Assembly (NCBI RefSeq): GCF_000421265.1
Contig: NZ_ATWN01000001.1
Span: forward strand, 620,001-684,000
DNA from: Thalassospira lucentensis MCCC 1A00383 = DSM 14000
GTDB lineage: Bacteria > Pseudomonadota > Alphaproteobacteria > Rhodospirillales > Thalassospiraceae
Length of the DNA stretch: 64,000 nucleotides
Direction of reading: 5' to 3'
In this document: positions 1 through 8,316 of the stretch, piece after piece
Layout: each line of letters opens with the position of its first letter
Position numbering within the stretch: position 1 is the first letter of the stretch
Position numbers and translations under genes: made by a program
The notes under the pieces: model-generated
What the model saw: the letters and a program-made list of their open reading frames with translations, nothing else
Told to the model about the DNA's origin: nothing
The model's database searches: none

Positions 1-759
1 CAGAATTTCTTCTGGAGTGCCGACCTGAACGACAATGCCGCCTTCCATAATTGCGATACGATCCCCGATCCGCATGGCTTCATCAAGATCGTGCGAGATA
101 AAGATGATCGTGCGTTTATGTTCGCGCTGAAGGGTCAGGAGTTCATCCTGCATTTCCGTACGGATCAAAGGATCCAGTGCGGAAAAGGCTTCATCCATCA
201 ACATCACAGCCGGATCATTGGCCAACGCACGCGCAAGGCCAACGCGCTGCTGCATGCCGCCCGACAGTTCGTCGGGATATGAATTGGCGTGTGCGGGAAG
301 GCCAACTTGCTCAAGTGCGACAAGGGCGCGTTTATGGCGCTCTTTTTCATCCATATCCGCCAGTTCAAGACCAAACGATGCATTGTCGATGACCGAAAGA
401 TGCGGCATCAGGGCAAAGGATTGAAACACCATCGCCATGTCGCGGCGGCGCAGGTCGCGTAATTCTTCGTCGGACATTGCGGCAATATCAACACCATCAT
501 ATAAAACCTGACCCGACGTCGGTTCAATCAGGCGGTTCAATAGTCGTACAAGGGTCGATTTTCCCGAGCCAGACAGCCCCATGACGACAAATATTTCACC
601 TTGTTTGACGGTGAAGTTTGCCCCGCAAACACCAACGGTCTGTCCAGTTTTGTCAAAGATTTCGTCTTTGTCGATCCCGTCATTGATCATTTGCATTGCC
701 TGATCAGGACGGTCGCCAAAGACTTTATAAAGGTCTTTTACAACGATTTTTTCGGTCAT
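1..759 (-). CDS. proV: Glycine betaine/proline ABC transporter ATP-binding protein, partial (C-terminus cut)
   Basis: Open reading frame entering from the left edge; 253 codons are present and the C-terminal end (where ProV/OpuAA proteins carry CBS domains) lies outside the window. Visible motifs are Walker [10 protein letters not shown] (residues 61-69), the Q-loop region [10 protein letters not shown], the signature LSGGMQQR (165-172), Walker [13 protein letters not shown] and an H-loop ISHDLDEA. The N-terminal extension before Walker A and the phrase SFALMPH are typical of the glycine betaine/proline (QAT) subfamily, which powers osmoprotectant uptake from the inner membrane. A betaine-type binding protein lies at 1622-2656 on the same strand; a permease would be expected beyond the left edge. 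The start ATG at 759 faces a MarR-type gene on the plus strand. Confidence 0.88.
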   Translation of the reverse strand, partial: MTEKIVVKDLYKVFGDRPDQAMQMINDGIDKDEIFDKTGQTVGVCGANFTVKQGEIFVVMGLSGSGKSTLVRLLNRLIEPTSGQVLYDGVDIAAMSDEELRDLRRRDMAMVFQSFALMPHLSVIDNASFGLELADMDEKERHKRALVALEQVGLPAHANSYPDELSGGMQQRVGLARALANDPAVMLMDEAFSALDPLIRTEMQDELLTLQREHKRTIIFISHDLDEAMRIGDRIAIMEGGIVVQVGTPEEIL

Positions 760-929
760 GAGTCCTTGTCGATTTTTGGCGACAAACAACGCACATCACG
801 CAGGCAAACAGCCTTTGCGCGGCAAACATCGTTCATCAGTCTGTTTTTATGTCGATGGTGGCATAAGAGGCCAAAAGCCCCGCAGGTTTCCCCAAGCCAT
901 GTCTGAATTTGTCGGCAGATGGTTACAGG

Positions 930-950
930 TCAAAATATTTGATGTCAAAT
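930..950. promoter_or_regulatory. Candidate MarR-type operator between proV and the marR-like gene
   Basis: Two overlapping inverted repeats are visible: TCAAA-ATA-TTTGA (930-942) and ATTTGA-TG-TCAAAT (937-950). They lie in the divergent intergenic region 760-1000, 51-71 bases before the regulator's start. MarR proteins usually bind such AT-rich palindromes and often regulate themselves and the divergent gene, so control of both genes from here is a reasonable inference. No binding evidence exists. Confidence 0.4.
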
Positions 951-1000
951 TATAATCACGTTACGCTTCCGACGATTGGGGAACGAGGAGACGTGGTGTT

Positions 1001-1537
1001 ATGGTTGAAAAACAACAAAAAAAGCGGGAATTTCTGGATGTTCTTGTTGCGTTGCGGCAGATTATCCGGGCAACAGACCTTCATTCAAAATATGTTATGA
1101 AAGTTTGTGGTCTTACTGTTCCGCAGCTTGTTGTTCTACTCGCGATTGAGGAGCTCGGAGCTGTGACGGTGCGGCAGATTTCCCACCACGTGTCGCTCAG
1201 CCAGGCAACGGTAACGACAATCCTGAACCGGCTTGAAACCCGTGATTTCATCAAGCGCACGCGCAATGCCACGGACAAACGCGTTGTGAACAGTTGTCTG
1301 ACCGATAAGGGGCGTGAAATTCTTGTGGATACGCCGCCCTTGATGGACGGGCACTTCATGCGCCGCTATCAGATGCTTGATGTCGCCAAGCGCGGAGAAA
1401 TTCTTGAGACACTTCAGCATGTCGCACACCTGATGGCGTCCGATGACGTCGACACCTGCCCATCGGTCAGTGATGATGAACTTGATCCGATATTATCGTC
1501 ATTCCCAATCCATCTTGAACCCAGCCAAGATCGATGA
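1001..1537 (+). CDS. MarR-family transcriptional regulator (possible compatible-solute regulator)
   Basis: 178 residues, normal for the family. The winged helix-turn-helix is visible around residues 45-110: TVRQISHHVSLSQATVTTIL (helices 3-4), then NRLETRDFIKRTRNATDKRV (wing) and LTDKGREIL. It stands divergently from the proV-like ATPase and convergently with the proX-like gene, on the opposite strand to both. MarR proteins of the CosR/EctR type control osmoprotectant uptake and ectoine genes in other bacteria, so a role in osmotic control is suggested by position, not proven. A GAGGAG ribosome-binding sequence lies about a dozen bases upstream of the ATG. Confidence 0.85.
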   Translation: MVEKQQKKREFLDVLVALRQIIRATDLHSKYVMKVCGLTVPQLVVLLAIEELGAVTVRQISHHVSLSQATVTTILNRLETRDFIKRTRNATDKRVVNSCLTDKGREILVDTPPLMDGHFMRRYQMLDVAKRGEILETLQHVAHLMASDDVDTCPSVSDDELDPILSSFPIHLEPSQDR

Positions 1538-1565
1538 ACGCGCAAATAGTGTGATCAAAAGCTGA

Positions 1566-1593
1566 CAAGGCGCAGATATTTCACTGCGCCTTG
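1566..1593. terminator. Terminator-like hairpin between convergent marR-like and proX-like genes
   Basis: A perfect 10-bp stem CAAGGCGCAG / CTGCGCCTTG with an 8-base loop, followed by TTT on the plus strand and CTTTT-like sequence on the minus strand. It sits between the stops of two convergent genes and probably serves both. Confidence 0.7.
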
Positions 1594-1621
1594 TTTGGAA
1601 AATCTATTGGTATCAGGGGCC

Positions 1622-2656
1622 TTAAAGCGCGCTTTCAACCTTTTTCGCAACACGTTCAGGAACCCATGATTTCCATATATCAGGTTTCTGTTTCAGGAAA
1701 TAACGCGCAGCCCCATCTGGCTTTTCATCATTTTCCTGCATGTAGGCCAGCATTTCAGAAACCAGCGCATTGCTTGTTTCATAGTTGGTCAGGAACGTGA
1801 TCAGATTGGGGGCAGCTTCCTTGAAATCATTATTCACACCCACCGTTACCGTACTTTGCGGATAGGCTGTTGCCTTGGTCGGTGTGGCATCGGTTTTCAG
1901 CGCATCAAAGATTTCCTTGTCATACGCCGGTTCTTCAAGACGATAGCTGTCATAAAGACCCATCACCCACGTCGGCCCCCAGTAGTAATAAAGAGCTGGC
2001 TTACCGCGTTTGTGTGCCGATGCGATGGCGGCTGAAAGTGCCGCCCCGGTACCAGGACGGAAATTGGTGAAACTGTCATCAAGACCATAGGCCGCGAGCT
2101 TACCCGAATTGACCTTTTCACAGACCCAGCCCGACGGGCAGTTGTAAAAACGTCCTTTTCCGGGTTCTTCGGCATCGGCAAACAGGTCGGTGTATTTGGG
2201 CAGATCATCGACCGATTTCAGATCAGGGGCCATCGGTTCGATACCACGTTCGGCATCGCCTTCAATGACATAGCGCGGGACAAACCAGCCTTCAACGGCG
2301 TCATCGAAGTTAACCCCGATCTGGCTGACATTGCCGGCGGCCTCGGCCTTTTTCCAGGCGTCAGCAACATTGTCGCGCCAGATTTCCATGACGACATCAA
2401 CATCGCCCTTGCCAGCCCCGGTCAAGAGCGGGATGACATCGCCGGGCAGAGCATCGGTTTTACAGCCGTAGCCTTTTTCTATGATGAAACGGGCCACGGC
2501 ATTATGGAACAGGGCGCTGTCATAGTTCAGTCCGGCGAACATCACCGGCCGATCTATTTCACAGGATGCGTCCTGTGCCTGTGCTGTGGTTGCGAATGTG
2601 GTAAATGCGAGGCCAGCGGCCATCAACATTGCGGCTCCGGTAGGCAGGGTGTTCAT
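1622..2656 (-). CDS. Glycine betaine-type ABC transporter substrate-binding protein (OpuAC/ProX family)
   Basis: 344 residues with a Sec signal peptide ending near TTAQA-QDAS (about residue 28). The mature protein is of the OpuAC domain type: PVMFAGLNYDSALFHNAVAR, then VVMEIWRDN and LYYYWGPTWVMG, whose aromatic residues resemble the tryptophan/tyrosine cage for quaternary ammonium ligands. It would bind betaine-like osmolytes in the periplasm and deliver them to the transporter whose ATPase is at 1-759. A MarR-type gene on the other strand separates it from that ATPase, so it must be transcribed from its own promoter in the 2657-2966 gap. The exact ligand (glycine betaine, proline betaine, choline or another) cannot be read from the sequence. 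Confidence 0.82.
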   Translation of the reverse strand: MNTLPTGAAMLMAAGLAFTTFATTAQAQDASCEIDRPVMFAGLNYDSALFHNAVARFIIEKGYGCKTDALPGDVIPLLTGAGKGDVDVVMEIWRDNVADAWKKAEAAGNVSQIGVNFDDAVEGWFVPRYVIEGDAERGIEPMAPDLKSVDDLPKYTDLFADAEEPGKGRFYNCPSGWVCEKVNSGKLAAYGLDDSFTNFRPGTGAALSAAIASAHKRGKPALYYYWGPTWVMGLYDSYRLEEPAYDKEIFDALKTDATPTKATAYPQSTVTVGVNNDFKEAAPNLITFLTNYETSNALVSEMLAYMQENDEKPDGAARYFLKQKPDIWKSWVPERVAKKVESAL

Positions 2657-2966
2657 CCTTCTGTCCCTTCGTTGTTGCGGTCCGGAATCGCATCAAATGC
2701 AATGTCTTGCAGGTTCGTGCCGTGATCTCGCGGGTTCAAACCAGACCTTGCCCCTGATACAGGTGATGTGAGTTTAACCGTGGGTTCAAAAGTCATGCAA
2801 CCCTGCGCATTGGTATTTATCGCAAAGAATGCCGGACACGGTTTGAATGATCATCGCAGAAGGCTCCTGACATCCATGGCAGGAGCTGTCAGTGGAATGC
2901 ATTTTTATGTGGCGATAATTCCGTGAATTTAACGGGTTTTATCGTTATGTTGGGCAAAACAAACCT
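2657..2966. other. Divergent intergenic region, no gene seen
   Basis: About 310 bases between the proX-like gene (leftward) and the exonuclease gene (rightward), so it should hold two divergent promoters. The only clear structure is a 7-bp inverted repeat GCTCCTG / CAGGAGC (2863-2886) that overlaps an alternative CTGACA / TGTCAG pairing (2867-2892). No T-run follows, so it does not look like a terminator. No convincing open reading frame was found. Confidence 0.5.
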
Positions 2967-2978
2967 GTGGGGCCTGTC

Positions 2979-3812
2979 ATGATGCATACCAGTCTGTTCG
3001 TCTTTGATATCGAAACCGTTCCCGATATCGACGTCTTGCCGCAATTGACAGGCGAAACGGCCCCGGACCCGGAAACCGGGCGCAAGATGCTTGAAGATTA
3101 TCACCTTGAAATCACCAATGGACGCAATGGCTTTCCCCGTCAGCCGTTTCACAAGGTTGTTGCCATCAGTTTCCTGCGCGCCACCATTCAGCGCGATGAC
3201 AATCTTGAAATGTACGAAATCGAAGAACTGCGGTCGGGCGGTGATCTAACGTCTGAGGAAAAGGATCTGGTCAACGGGTTCTTTGCCTATTGCGGCAAGC
3301 TTTTCCCACGTCTTGTCAGTTTCAACGGTCGGGGATTTGATTTGCCGGTTTTGAAGTACCGCGCGATGAAGCACGGTGTGACGGCGCGCTGGCTGCATCA
3401 ATCGATCAACAAGTGGGAAAACTATACATCGCGTTATGCACCGAACTGGCATTGTGACCTGGCCGAAGTTCTGTCTGATTATGGGGCATCGGCGCGAACC
3501 AAAATGAACGAAGTCTGTGCTGCCCTTGATCTGCCGGGGAAAACCGGGGTGGATGGCAGTAAGGTGTCGGGCATGTTCGACAACGGCGAGATTGACGGCA
3601 TTCGACGCTATTGCGAAACCGATGTGCTCAATACCTATCTTTTGTATTTGCGCCATGCGCTGCATACCGGGCTGACCGACCATGACAGCTATAACCATGC
3701 GATCAATCTAACCGTGGCGTGGCTTGAAGAACGCGCTGGCGATATTCCAGCCTATCAGGAATTCCTTGATGGATGGCGGGACTCAAGTGGCGGATCATTT
3801 AATGTTCTGTGA
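2979..3812 (+). CDS. Predicted PolB-type 3'-5' exonuclease
   Basis: 277 residues. Three exonuclease motifs of the DnaQ-like/PolB-exo2 superfamily are visible: Exo I FVFDIETVPD at the N-terminus, Exo II SFNGRGFDLPVL in the middle, and Exo III YCETDVLNTYLLYLR near the C-terminus. These supply the acidic residues for two-metal hydrolysis of DNA 3' ends. A GTG at 2967 extends the frame, but ATG at 2979 (or 2982) is preceded by GTGGGG at suitable spacing and is preferred. The gene stands alone, with no partner that explains its role; a DNA-repair or proofreading function is inferred from the fold only. Confidence 0.8.
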   Translation: MMHTSLFVFDIETVPDIDVLPQLTGETAPDPETGRKMLEDYHLEITNGRNGFPRQPFHKVVAISFLRATIQRDDNLEMYEIEELRSGGDLTSEEKDLVNGFFAYCGKLFPRLVSFNGRGFDLPVLKYRAMKHGVTARWLHQSINKWENYTSRYAPNWHCDLAEVLSDYGASARTKMNEVCAALDLPGKTGVDGSKVSGMFDNGEIDGIRRYCETDVLNTYLLYLRHALHTGLTDHDSYNHAINLTVAWLEERAGDIPAYQEFLDGWRDSSGGSFNVL

Positions 3813-3879
3813 TTACATCAACCCGATTTGAGACAGCCTGATCGGCCTTTCCGAGCTTATACGCTGTTCTGTGTATTAA

Positions 3880-3976
3880 GTGAAAAAGTTCACGTTCCCG
3901 GGTTGAATGAGCAGTTTCTTGTTGAAATTATTGGTGATGCGACTTAATTGCAGCAGGTGACTGCAATTGAGTTGCA
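3880..3976 (+). promoter_or_regulatory. Clustered inverted repeats upstream of the first iron-binding-protein gene
   Basis: Three palindromic elements are packed before the gene at 4027: GTGAA-N4-TTCAC (3880-3893), AATTGCAG-N7-CTGCAATT (3946-3968) and TGCAA-N5-TTGCA (3962-3976), the last two overlapping. Repeated TTGCA/TGCAA half-sites next to an iron-uptake gene suggest a metal-responsive operator of the Fur/Mur superfamily. That link is inference; the exact consensus was not checked. Confidence 0.35.
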
Positions 3977-4026
3977 GCCTCAAAGATCGGATACAAGGCA
4001 ATTGAACTTCAAAAGGGAACGGTCTG

Positions 4027-5043
4027 ATGGAAATCGGGAAACTTATCGGCGGTGCAGTCTTTGGCGCAGTAGCATTTGGTGCAGTGGCGGCATCCGCACA
4101 GGAAGTGAATGTTTATTCTTTGCGCCAGGCATTTTTAGTCGAACCATTGTTTGAAAAATTCACGGAGCAGAGTGGCGTAAAGGTCAATGTGATCTTTGCA
4201 GAAAAAGGTCTGGTTGAGCGCATCAAGCAGGAAGGTGCCAACAGCCCGGCCGATATCCTGATGACAGTTGACATCAGCCGTATTCAGCAGGCGGTCGATG
4301 CCGGTGTTACCGAAGCCGTTTCGAACGACACCCTTGCTGCCAATATTCCGGCACATCTGCGTGACCCCGAAGGGCACTGGTTTGCCCTGACCCAGCGTGG
4401 TCGTGCGATCTATGCCTCCAAGGACCGGGTTGCAGAAGGCGGAATCACATCCTACGAAGATCTTGCCGATCCGAAATGGGAAGGTCGCATTTGTACCCGT
4501 TCGGGCACCCATGTTTACAACGTTGCCTTGTTTGCTTCGATGATTGCCGTTCACGGTGAAGAAAAAGCCAAGACATGGCTTGAAGGCCTGAAATCAAACC
4601 TTGCACGCAAACCGCAGGGTAATGATCGCGCACAGGTCAAGGCGATCAAGGAAGGCGAGTGCGATCTGGCAATTGGTAATACGTATTACTATGGCAAAAT
4701 GCTTGAGAATGAAGAACAGCGTCCATGGGCGGAAGCGGTCAATATCGTCTTCCCCAATCAGGATGGTCGCGGCATGTCGATGAATATTTCCGGCATGAGC
4801 CTGATCAAGGGTGCCCCTAATCAGGAGAATGCGGTCAAGCTGATGGAATTCCTAAGCGATGACGTGGCACAGAAAATCTATGCCGAGGTAAATTACGAGT
4901 ATCCTGTCAAATCGGGTGTCGAGTGGGCCGAAAACGTTAAATCATGGGGCACGTTCAAGGCTGATACCGTGTCATTGGCCGAGATTGCCCGTCTGACGCC
5001 GGCGGCGATCAAGATGGTCGACGAAATCGGGTACAACGAATAG
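4027..5043 (+). CDS. Iron(III) ABC transporter substrate-binding protein (FutA/FbpA type), copy 1
   Basis: 338 residues with a signal peptide (cleavage near ASA-QEVNVYSLR, residue 24). The opening EVNVYSLRQAFL, the TVDISRIQQAVDAG block and the tyrosine cluster NTYYYGKM match FutA/FbpA-type ferric-binding proteins, where conserved tyrosines ligate Fe3+. It would act in the periplasm. It is followed by its own hairpin terminator (5073-5101) and then by a close paralogue at 5270, so the two genes appear separately transcribed. Repeats at 3880-3976 may be its operator. GGGAAC shortly before the ATG is a weak ribosome-binding site. Confidence 0.88.
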   Translation: MEIGKLIGGAVFGAVAFGAVAASAQEVNVYSLRQAFLVEPLFEKFTEQSGVKVNVIFAEKGLVERIKQEGANSPADILMTVDISRIQQAVDAGVTEAVSNDTLAANIPAHLRDPEGHWFALTQRGRAIYASKDRVAEGGITSYEDLADPKWEGRICTRSGTHVYNVALFASMIAVHGEEKAKTWLEGLKSNLARKPQGNDRAQVKAIKEGECDLAIGNTYYYGKMLENEEQRPWAEAVNIVFPNQDGRGMSMNISGMSLIKGAPNQENAVKLMEFLSDDVAQKIYAEVNYEYPVKSGVEWAENVKSWGTFKADTVSLAEIARLTPAAIKMVDEIGYNE

Positions 5044-5072
5044 TCAGACAATTTAAGACAGCGTTGTTTTGC

Positions 5073-5101
5073 AAAGGGGATGGTCATATGCCATCCCCTT
5101 T
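5073..5101 (+). terminator. Terminator after iron-binding protein copy 1
   Basis: A perfect 11-bp stem AAAGGGGATGG / CCATCCCCTTT with a 7-base loop, 30 bases after the stop codon. The downstream T-run is short, so efficiency may be partial. Confidence 0.7.
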
Positions 5102-5269
5102 CTACGTTCGTGATCACGTTATTTTGACAGAGTTTCGGCACGTGAGCATTGCTCGTATGTGGTTTTGGGGCTTGCAAAATGGGGGGCGAGGTCGTTAATT
5201 TCGGCCAAAGCAAATACAAATCATTCCTAATTGCTGCAAACCTGCGTGGCACACCCAAGAGAGGCATTC

Positions 5270-6295
5270 ATGATTTCACTGCGCAAAACGGTCTTTGGTC
5301 TTGTTGCGGTCGCAATGGGCATATCGTTGAACCAGCCGGCCACTGCAGCAGAAGAAGTGAATGTCTATTCCTTACGTCAGCCATTTTTGATCGAACCGAT
5401 GTTTAAACGGTTCACCGAGGAAACCGGTATTCGCGTCAATACGCTGTTTTCACAAAGTGGACTGGTTGAACGGATCAAACACGAAGGGCGCAATAGCCCG
5501 GCGGATTTGCTTTTAACCGTTGATATTGGCCGCATTCAGGATGCGGTTGATGCCGATATTGCCCAACCCCTTCAAAGCGATATAATCCATAGCAACATCC
5601 CAGATCAGTTCCGTGACGAGAATAATCTCTGGGTCGGGCTGACAACCCGCGCACGTGTCATTTACACCTCACTTGATCGTGTTGCCCCCGATGAAATCTC
5701 CACCTACGAAGACCTTGCGGACCCAAAATGGAAAGGCCGCATTTGTATCCGGTCGGGCATGCATGTTTATAACATTGCGTTGATCGCATCGATGATTGCC
5801 AATCATGACGAAGCATATACCAAAAAATGGCTGACAACCCTTAAGGACAATCTTGCGCGCAAGCCTCAGGGGGCCGATATCGACCAGATTGAAGCGGTGT
5901 CACAGGGCGTATGTGATATCGCGATTGGTAATTCGTATTATTACGGCAAGATGCTTGATGATCCCAATAAGGCCCCGGCAGCCAAAGACGTGCGCATTGT
6001 CTTCCCCAATCAGGGGGATCGCGGCACACACGTCAATATTTCCGGCGTTGCTCTGATGAAGCATTCCCCCAATCAGGAAAACGCCATCAAGCTGGTGGAA
6101 TTCCTGTCGGGTGATGAAGCACAACACATGTATGCCGATATCAACTTTGAATATCCCGTCAAACCGGGCGTGGCTTGGTCGGAAATGGTGCGTTCATGGG
6201 GCACGTTCAAACACGACGATTTGTCGTTGAATGTCGTTGCCGAAAAACGTGGGGATGCGATCCGCATGATTGATGAAGTCGGATTTAACGAATAG
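5270..6295 (+). CDS. Iron(III) ABC transporter substrate-binding protein (FutA/FbpA type), copy 2
   Basis: 341 residues from the preferred ATG at 5270, which has AAGAGAGG about six bases upstream; the frame runs open to 5231. The signal peptide ends near ATA-AEEVNVYSLR. It is a clear paralogue of the 4027 product: same EEVNVYSLRQPFL start, TVDIGRIQDAVDAD block, tyrosine cluster NSYYYGKM and C-terminal EIGYNE/EVGFNE ending. The pair looks like a tandem duplication that has diverged. It lies upstream of the permease at 6566 and is the likelier dedicated partner of that permease; no ATPase gene is nearby. Confidence 0.88.
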   Translation: MISLRKTVFGLVAVAMGISLNQPATAAEEVNVYSLRQPFLIEPMFKRFTEETGIRVNTLFSQSGLVERIKHEGRNSPADLLLTVDIGRIQDAVDADIAQPLQSDIIHSNIPDQFRDENNLWVGLTTRARVIYTSLDRVAPDEISTYEDLADPKWKGRICIRSGMHVYNIALIASMIANHDEAYTKKWLTTLKDNLARKPQGADIDQIEAVSQGVCDIAIGNSYYYGKMLDDPNKAPAAKDVRIVFPNQGDRGTHVNISGVALMKHSPNQENAIKLVEFLSGDEAQHMYADINFEYPVKPGVAWSEMVRSWGTFKHDDLSLNVVAEKRGDAIRMIDEVGFNE

Positions 6296-6393
6296 ATTCG
6301 GCGCATTAATCATATCGTCCGTCGTGTTGGGCGTATGTGTGGTCGAAATGTTGTGCAATGGTGCATTAACCGGGGTGGGGCGCGCCTGAACGT

Positions 6394-6561
6394 TTGCCTT
6401 TAAGCGCCATTGCAGGCTATCACGATGTGGCCAAACAGCTTTTGGATGATGTGGCCTTCGACGAAGAAGACGAGAACGATATTGAACACCGCACGCCAAA
6501 CAAGCCGCAAAATGAAAAGGGACGAAGATATTCGTCCGACCGTCGCCACGGAAACGTTTGA
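6394..6561 (+). CDS. Possible small acidic protein ahead of the permease (uncertain)
   Basis: A 55-codon frame (TTG 6394 or GTG 6427 to TGA 6559-6561) lies in the gap between the iron-binding protein and the permease. Its product would be helix-like then very acidic, with segments AGYHDVAKQLLDDV and FDEEDENDIEH, then a basic tail KGRRYSSDRRH. The competing frame over the same bases (an upstream extension of the permease) reads as tryptophan/methionine-rich, unlike a signal or coding segment. The stop is four bases before the preferred permease start, compatible with translational coupling. There is no good ribosome-binding site and no recognised family; it may also be a non-coding leader. Confidence 0.25.
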   Translation: MPLSAIAGYHDVAKQLLDDVAFDEEDENDIEHRTPNKPQNEKGRRYSSDRRHGNV

Positions 6562-6565
6562 TCCG

Positions 6566-8248
6566 ATGCGGACACCAACCGGAAGCGTTGCCATGCGCTG
6601 GTTGCCGCGTGGGCAGTCGGCGATATGGTTGTTTGGCGCGTTTGTGATTGCCCTTCTGGTGGCGGCTCCGATTGTCGCGGTGATTTATATCGCGCTCTTT
6701 CCGACTGAAAACATCTGGCCGCACTTGGCATCGACGATGCTGCCTCGGTACCTCAAAAATACAGGCATTTTGATGCTTGGCGTCGGGGTGGGGGTGACAT
6801 TGATCGGGGTTTCAACCGCGTGGGTTGTCACCATGTGCAAGCTGCCGGGTAAGCGGTTCTTTGAATGGGCGATGTTGCTGCCGATGGCGGTTCCGGCCTA
6901 TATCGTTGCCTATGTTTATACCGATCTTCTGGAATATGCCGGGCCGTTGCAGCGAATGTTGCGTGATGTCTTCGGCTGGCAATCCGCGCGCGATTACTGG
7001 TTTCCCGATATTCGTACCAAGGGCGGGGCGATTGTGGTGCTCAGCCTGACGCTTTATCCTTACGTCTATATGCTGGCGCGGGCAGCCTTTTTGGCGCAAT
7101 CGATCTGTGTGCTCGAAGCCGCCCGCATACTGGGACGCAGTTCATGGAATTCATTCATCACGGTGGCTTTGCCCTTGGCCCGTCCGGCGATTGTGGTCGG
7201 GGTTGTCATCGCATTGATGGAAACGCTCAATGATTTTGGCACGATTGACTTCTTTGCTGTCCACACCCTGACAGCGGGGATTTTCAATGTCTGGCTTGGG
7301 ATGGGCAATGCCGGCGGTGCAGCACAGATCGCCTTGACGATGCTGGCTGTGGTGATTGCGCTTTTGGTGATTGAACGCTATTCACGTCGTCGCCAGCGGT
7401 TCCACGATACCACCAACCGGTTTCAGGAATTACCGGGCTATGATCTCGGCCCCATGGGCAAGGTGGGTGCCTTGGCCGTCTGTATCCTGCCGATCCTGCT
7501 TGGTTTTGTCGTACCGTCGGCTGTTCTGATCTACTATTCCATCGGCTATTTTGATCAAAGCTGGACGTCAGACTTCTTTGAGTTTGCCGGGAACAGTCTG
7601 CTGGTGTCGGGGCTGGCAACGCTGGTCGCGGTTGGATGTGCGATTTTCATGGGCTATGCCCTGCGCCTGTTCCCGCAACCATTGTTGAAATTCTGTGTTC
7701 GTTTTTCATCGGTGGGCTATGCAGTGCCCGGCGCGGTATTGGCGATTGGCGTTCTCATCCCGTTTGCCCGTCTTGATAATGCAGTTGATGCGGTCATGCG
7801 CGATACATTCGGTATTTCGACCGGTTTGTTGCTGAGTGGAACGGTGTTTGCGCTGGTCTTTGCCTATGCTGTGCGGTTCATGGCGGTATCGTATGGCTCG
7901 ATCGAGGCGGCATTGGGTAAAGTTCGCCCCAGCATGGATGACGCGGCACGCACTTTGGGCGAAAGCCCTTGGGGGACGCTAAAACGCATTCATTTCCCTA
8001 TGGTGCGCGGCGGCATTCTGGCAGCATCGGTGCTTGTCTTTGTTGACGGAATGAAAGAACTCCCCGCAACCTTGATCCTGCGGCCGTTCAATTTTGATAC
8101 ACTGGCGACGTATGTCTATCAGTTTGCCAAGGATGAAATGATTGAACAGGCTGCGCTGGGGGCCTTGACCATTGTTGTGGTCGGGGTGATCCCGGTTATT
8201 ATGCTCAGCCGCGCGATTTCACGGTCACGTCCTGGCCACGGCAAGTGA
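6566..8248 (+). CDS. Iron(III) ABC transporter permease, fused two-domain FbpB type
   Basis: 560 residues from the preferred ATG at 6566 (the frame is open to 6410). It has about 12 membrane segments in two homologous halves, each with an ABC-permease EAA loop: EAARILGRSSWNSF in the first half and DDAARTLGESPWGTL in the second, each followed by a conserved P-rich turn. This duplicated layout is typical of FbpB/AfuB/SfuB ferric permeases. It would receive Fe3+ from the binding protein(s) at 4027 and 5270. The matching FbpC ATPase is absent from the window, so it must be encoded elsewhere. The start is uncertain: ATG 6512 and 6410 are alternatives. Confidence 0.85.
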   Translation: MRTPTGSVAMRWLPRGQSAIWLFGAFVIALLVAAPIVAVIYIALFPTENIWPHLASTMLPRYLKNTGILMLGVGVGVTLIGVSTAWVVTMCKLPGKRFFEWAMLLPMAVPAYIVAYVYTDLLEYAGPLQRMLRDVFGWQSARDYWFPDIRTKGGAIVVLSLTLYPYVYMLARAAFLAQSICVLEAARILGRSSWNSFITVALPLARPAIVVGVVIALMETLNDFGTIDFFAVHTLTAGIFNVWLGMGNAGGAAQIALTMLAVVIALLVIERYSRRRQRFHDTTNRFQELPGYDLGPMGKVGALAVCILPILLGFVVPSAVLIYYSIGYFDQSWTSDFFEFAGNSLLVSGLATLVAVGCAIFMGYALRLFPQPLLKFCVRFSSVGYAVPGAVLAIGVLIPFARLDNAVDAVMRDTFGISTGLLLSGTVFALVFAYAVRFMAVSYGSIEAALGKVRPSMDDAARTLGESPWGTLKRIHFPMVRGGILAASVLVFVDGMKELPATLILRPFNFDTLATYVYQFAKDEMIEQAALGALTIVVVGVIPVIMLSRAISRSRPGHGK

Positions 8249-8316
8249 TTTTGTCCTTGCGGTGACATCGCATCAGATTATCTAAGTCAGGTACATCACA
8301 ACAGGCTCCCAGTTTT

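Noticed and set aside
2863..2892. Hairpin in the proX/exonuclease gap as a terminator or riboswitch
   Set aside because: Only 7 bp, no T-run, and the flanking genes diverge, so neither ends here; no known riboswitch core was recognised.
5124..5129. TTGACA upstream of iron-binding protein copy 2
   Set aside because: No acceptable -10 sequence at 15-19 bases downstream.
6410..6565. N-terminal extension of the iron permease
   Set aside because: Unusual Met/Trp-rich composition, no ribosome-binding site, and a better coding-like reading in another frame; ATG 6566 is preferred.
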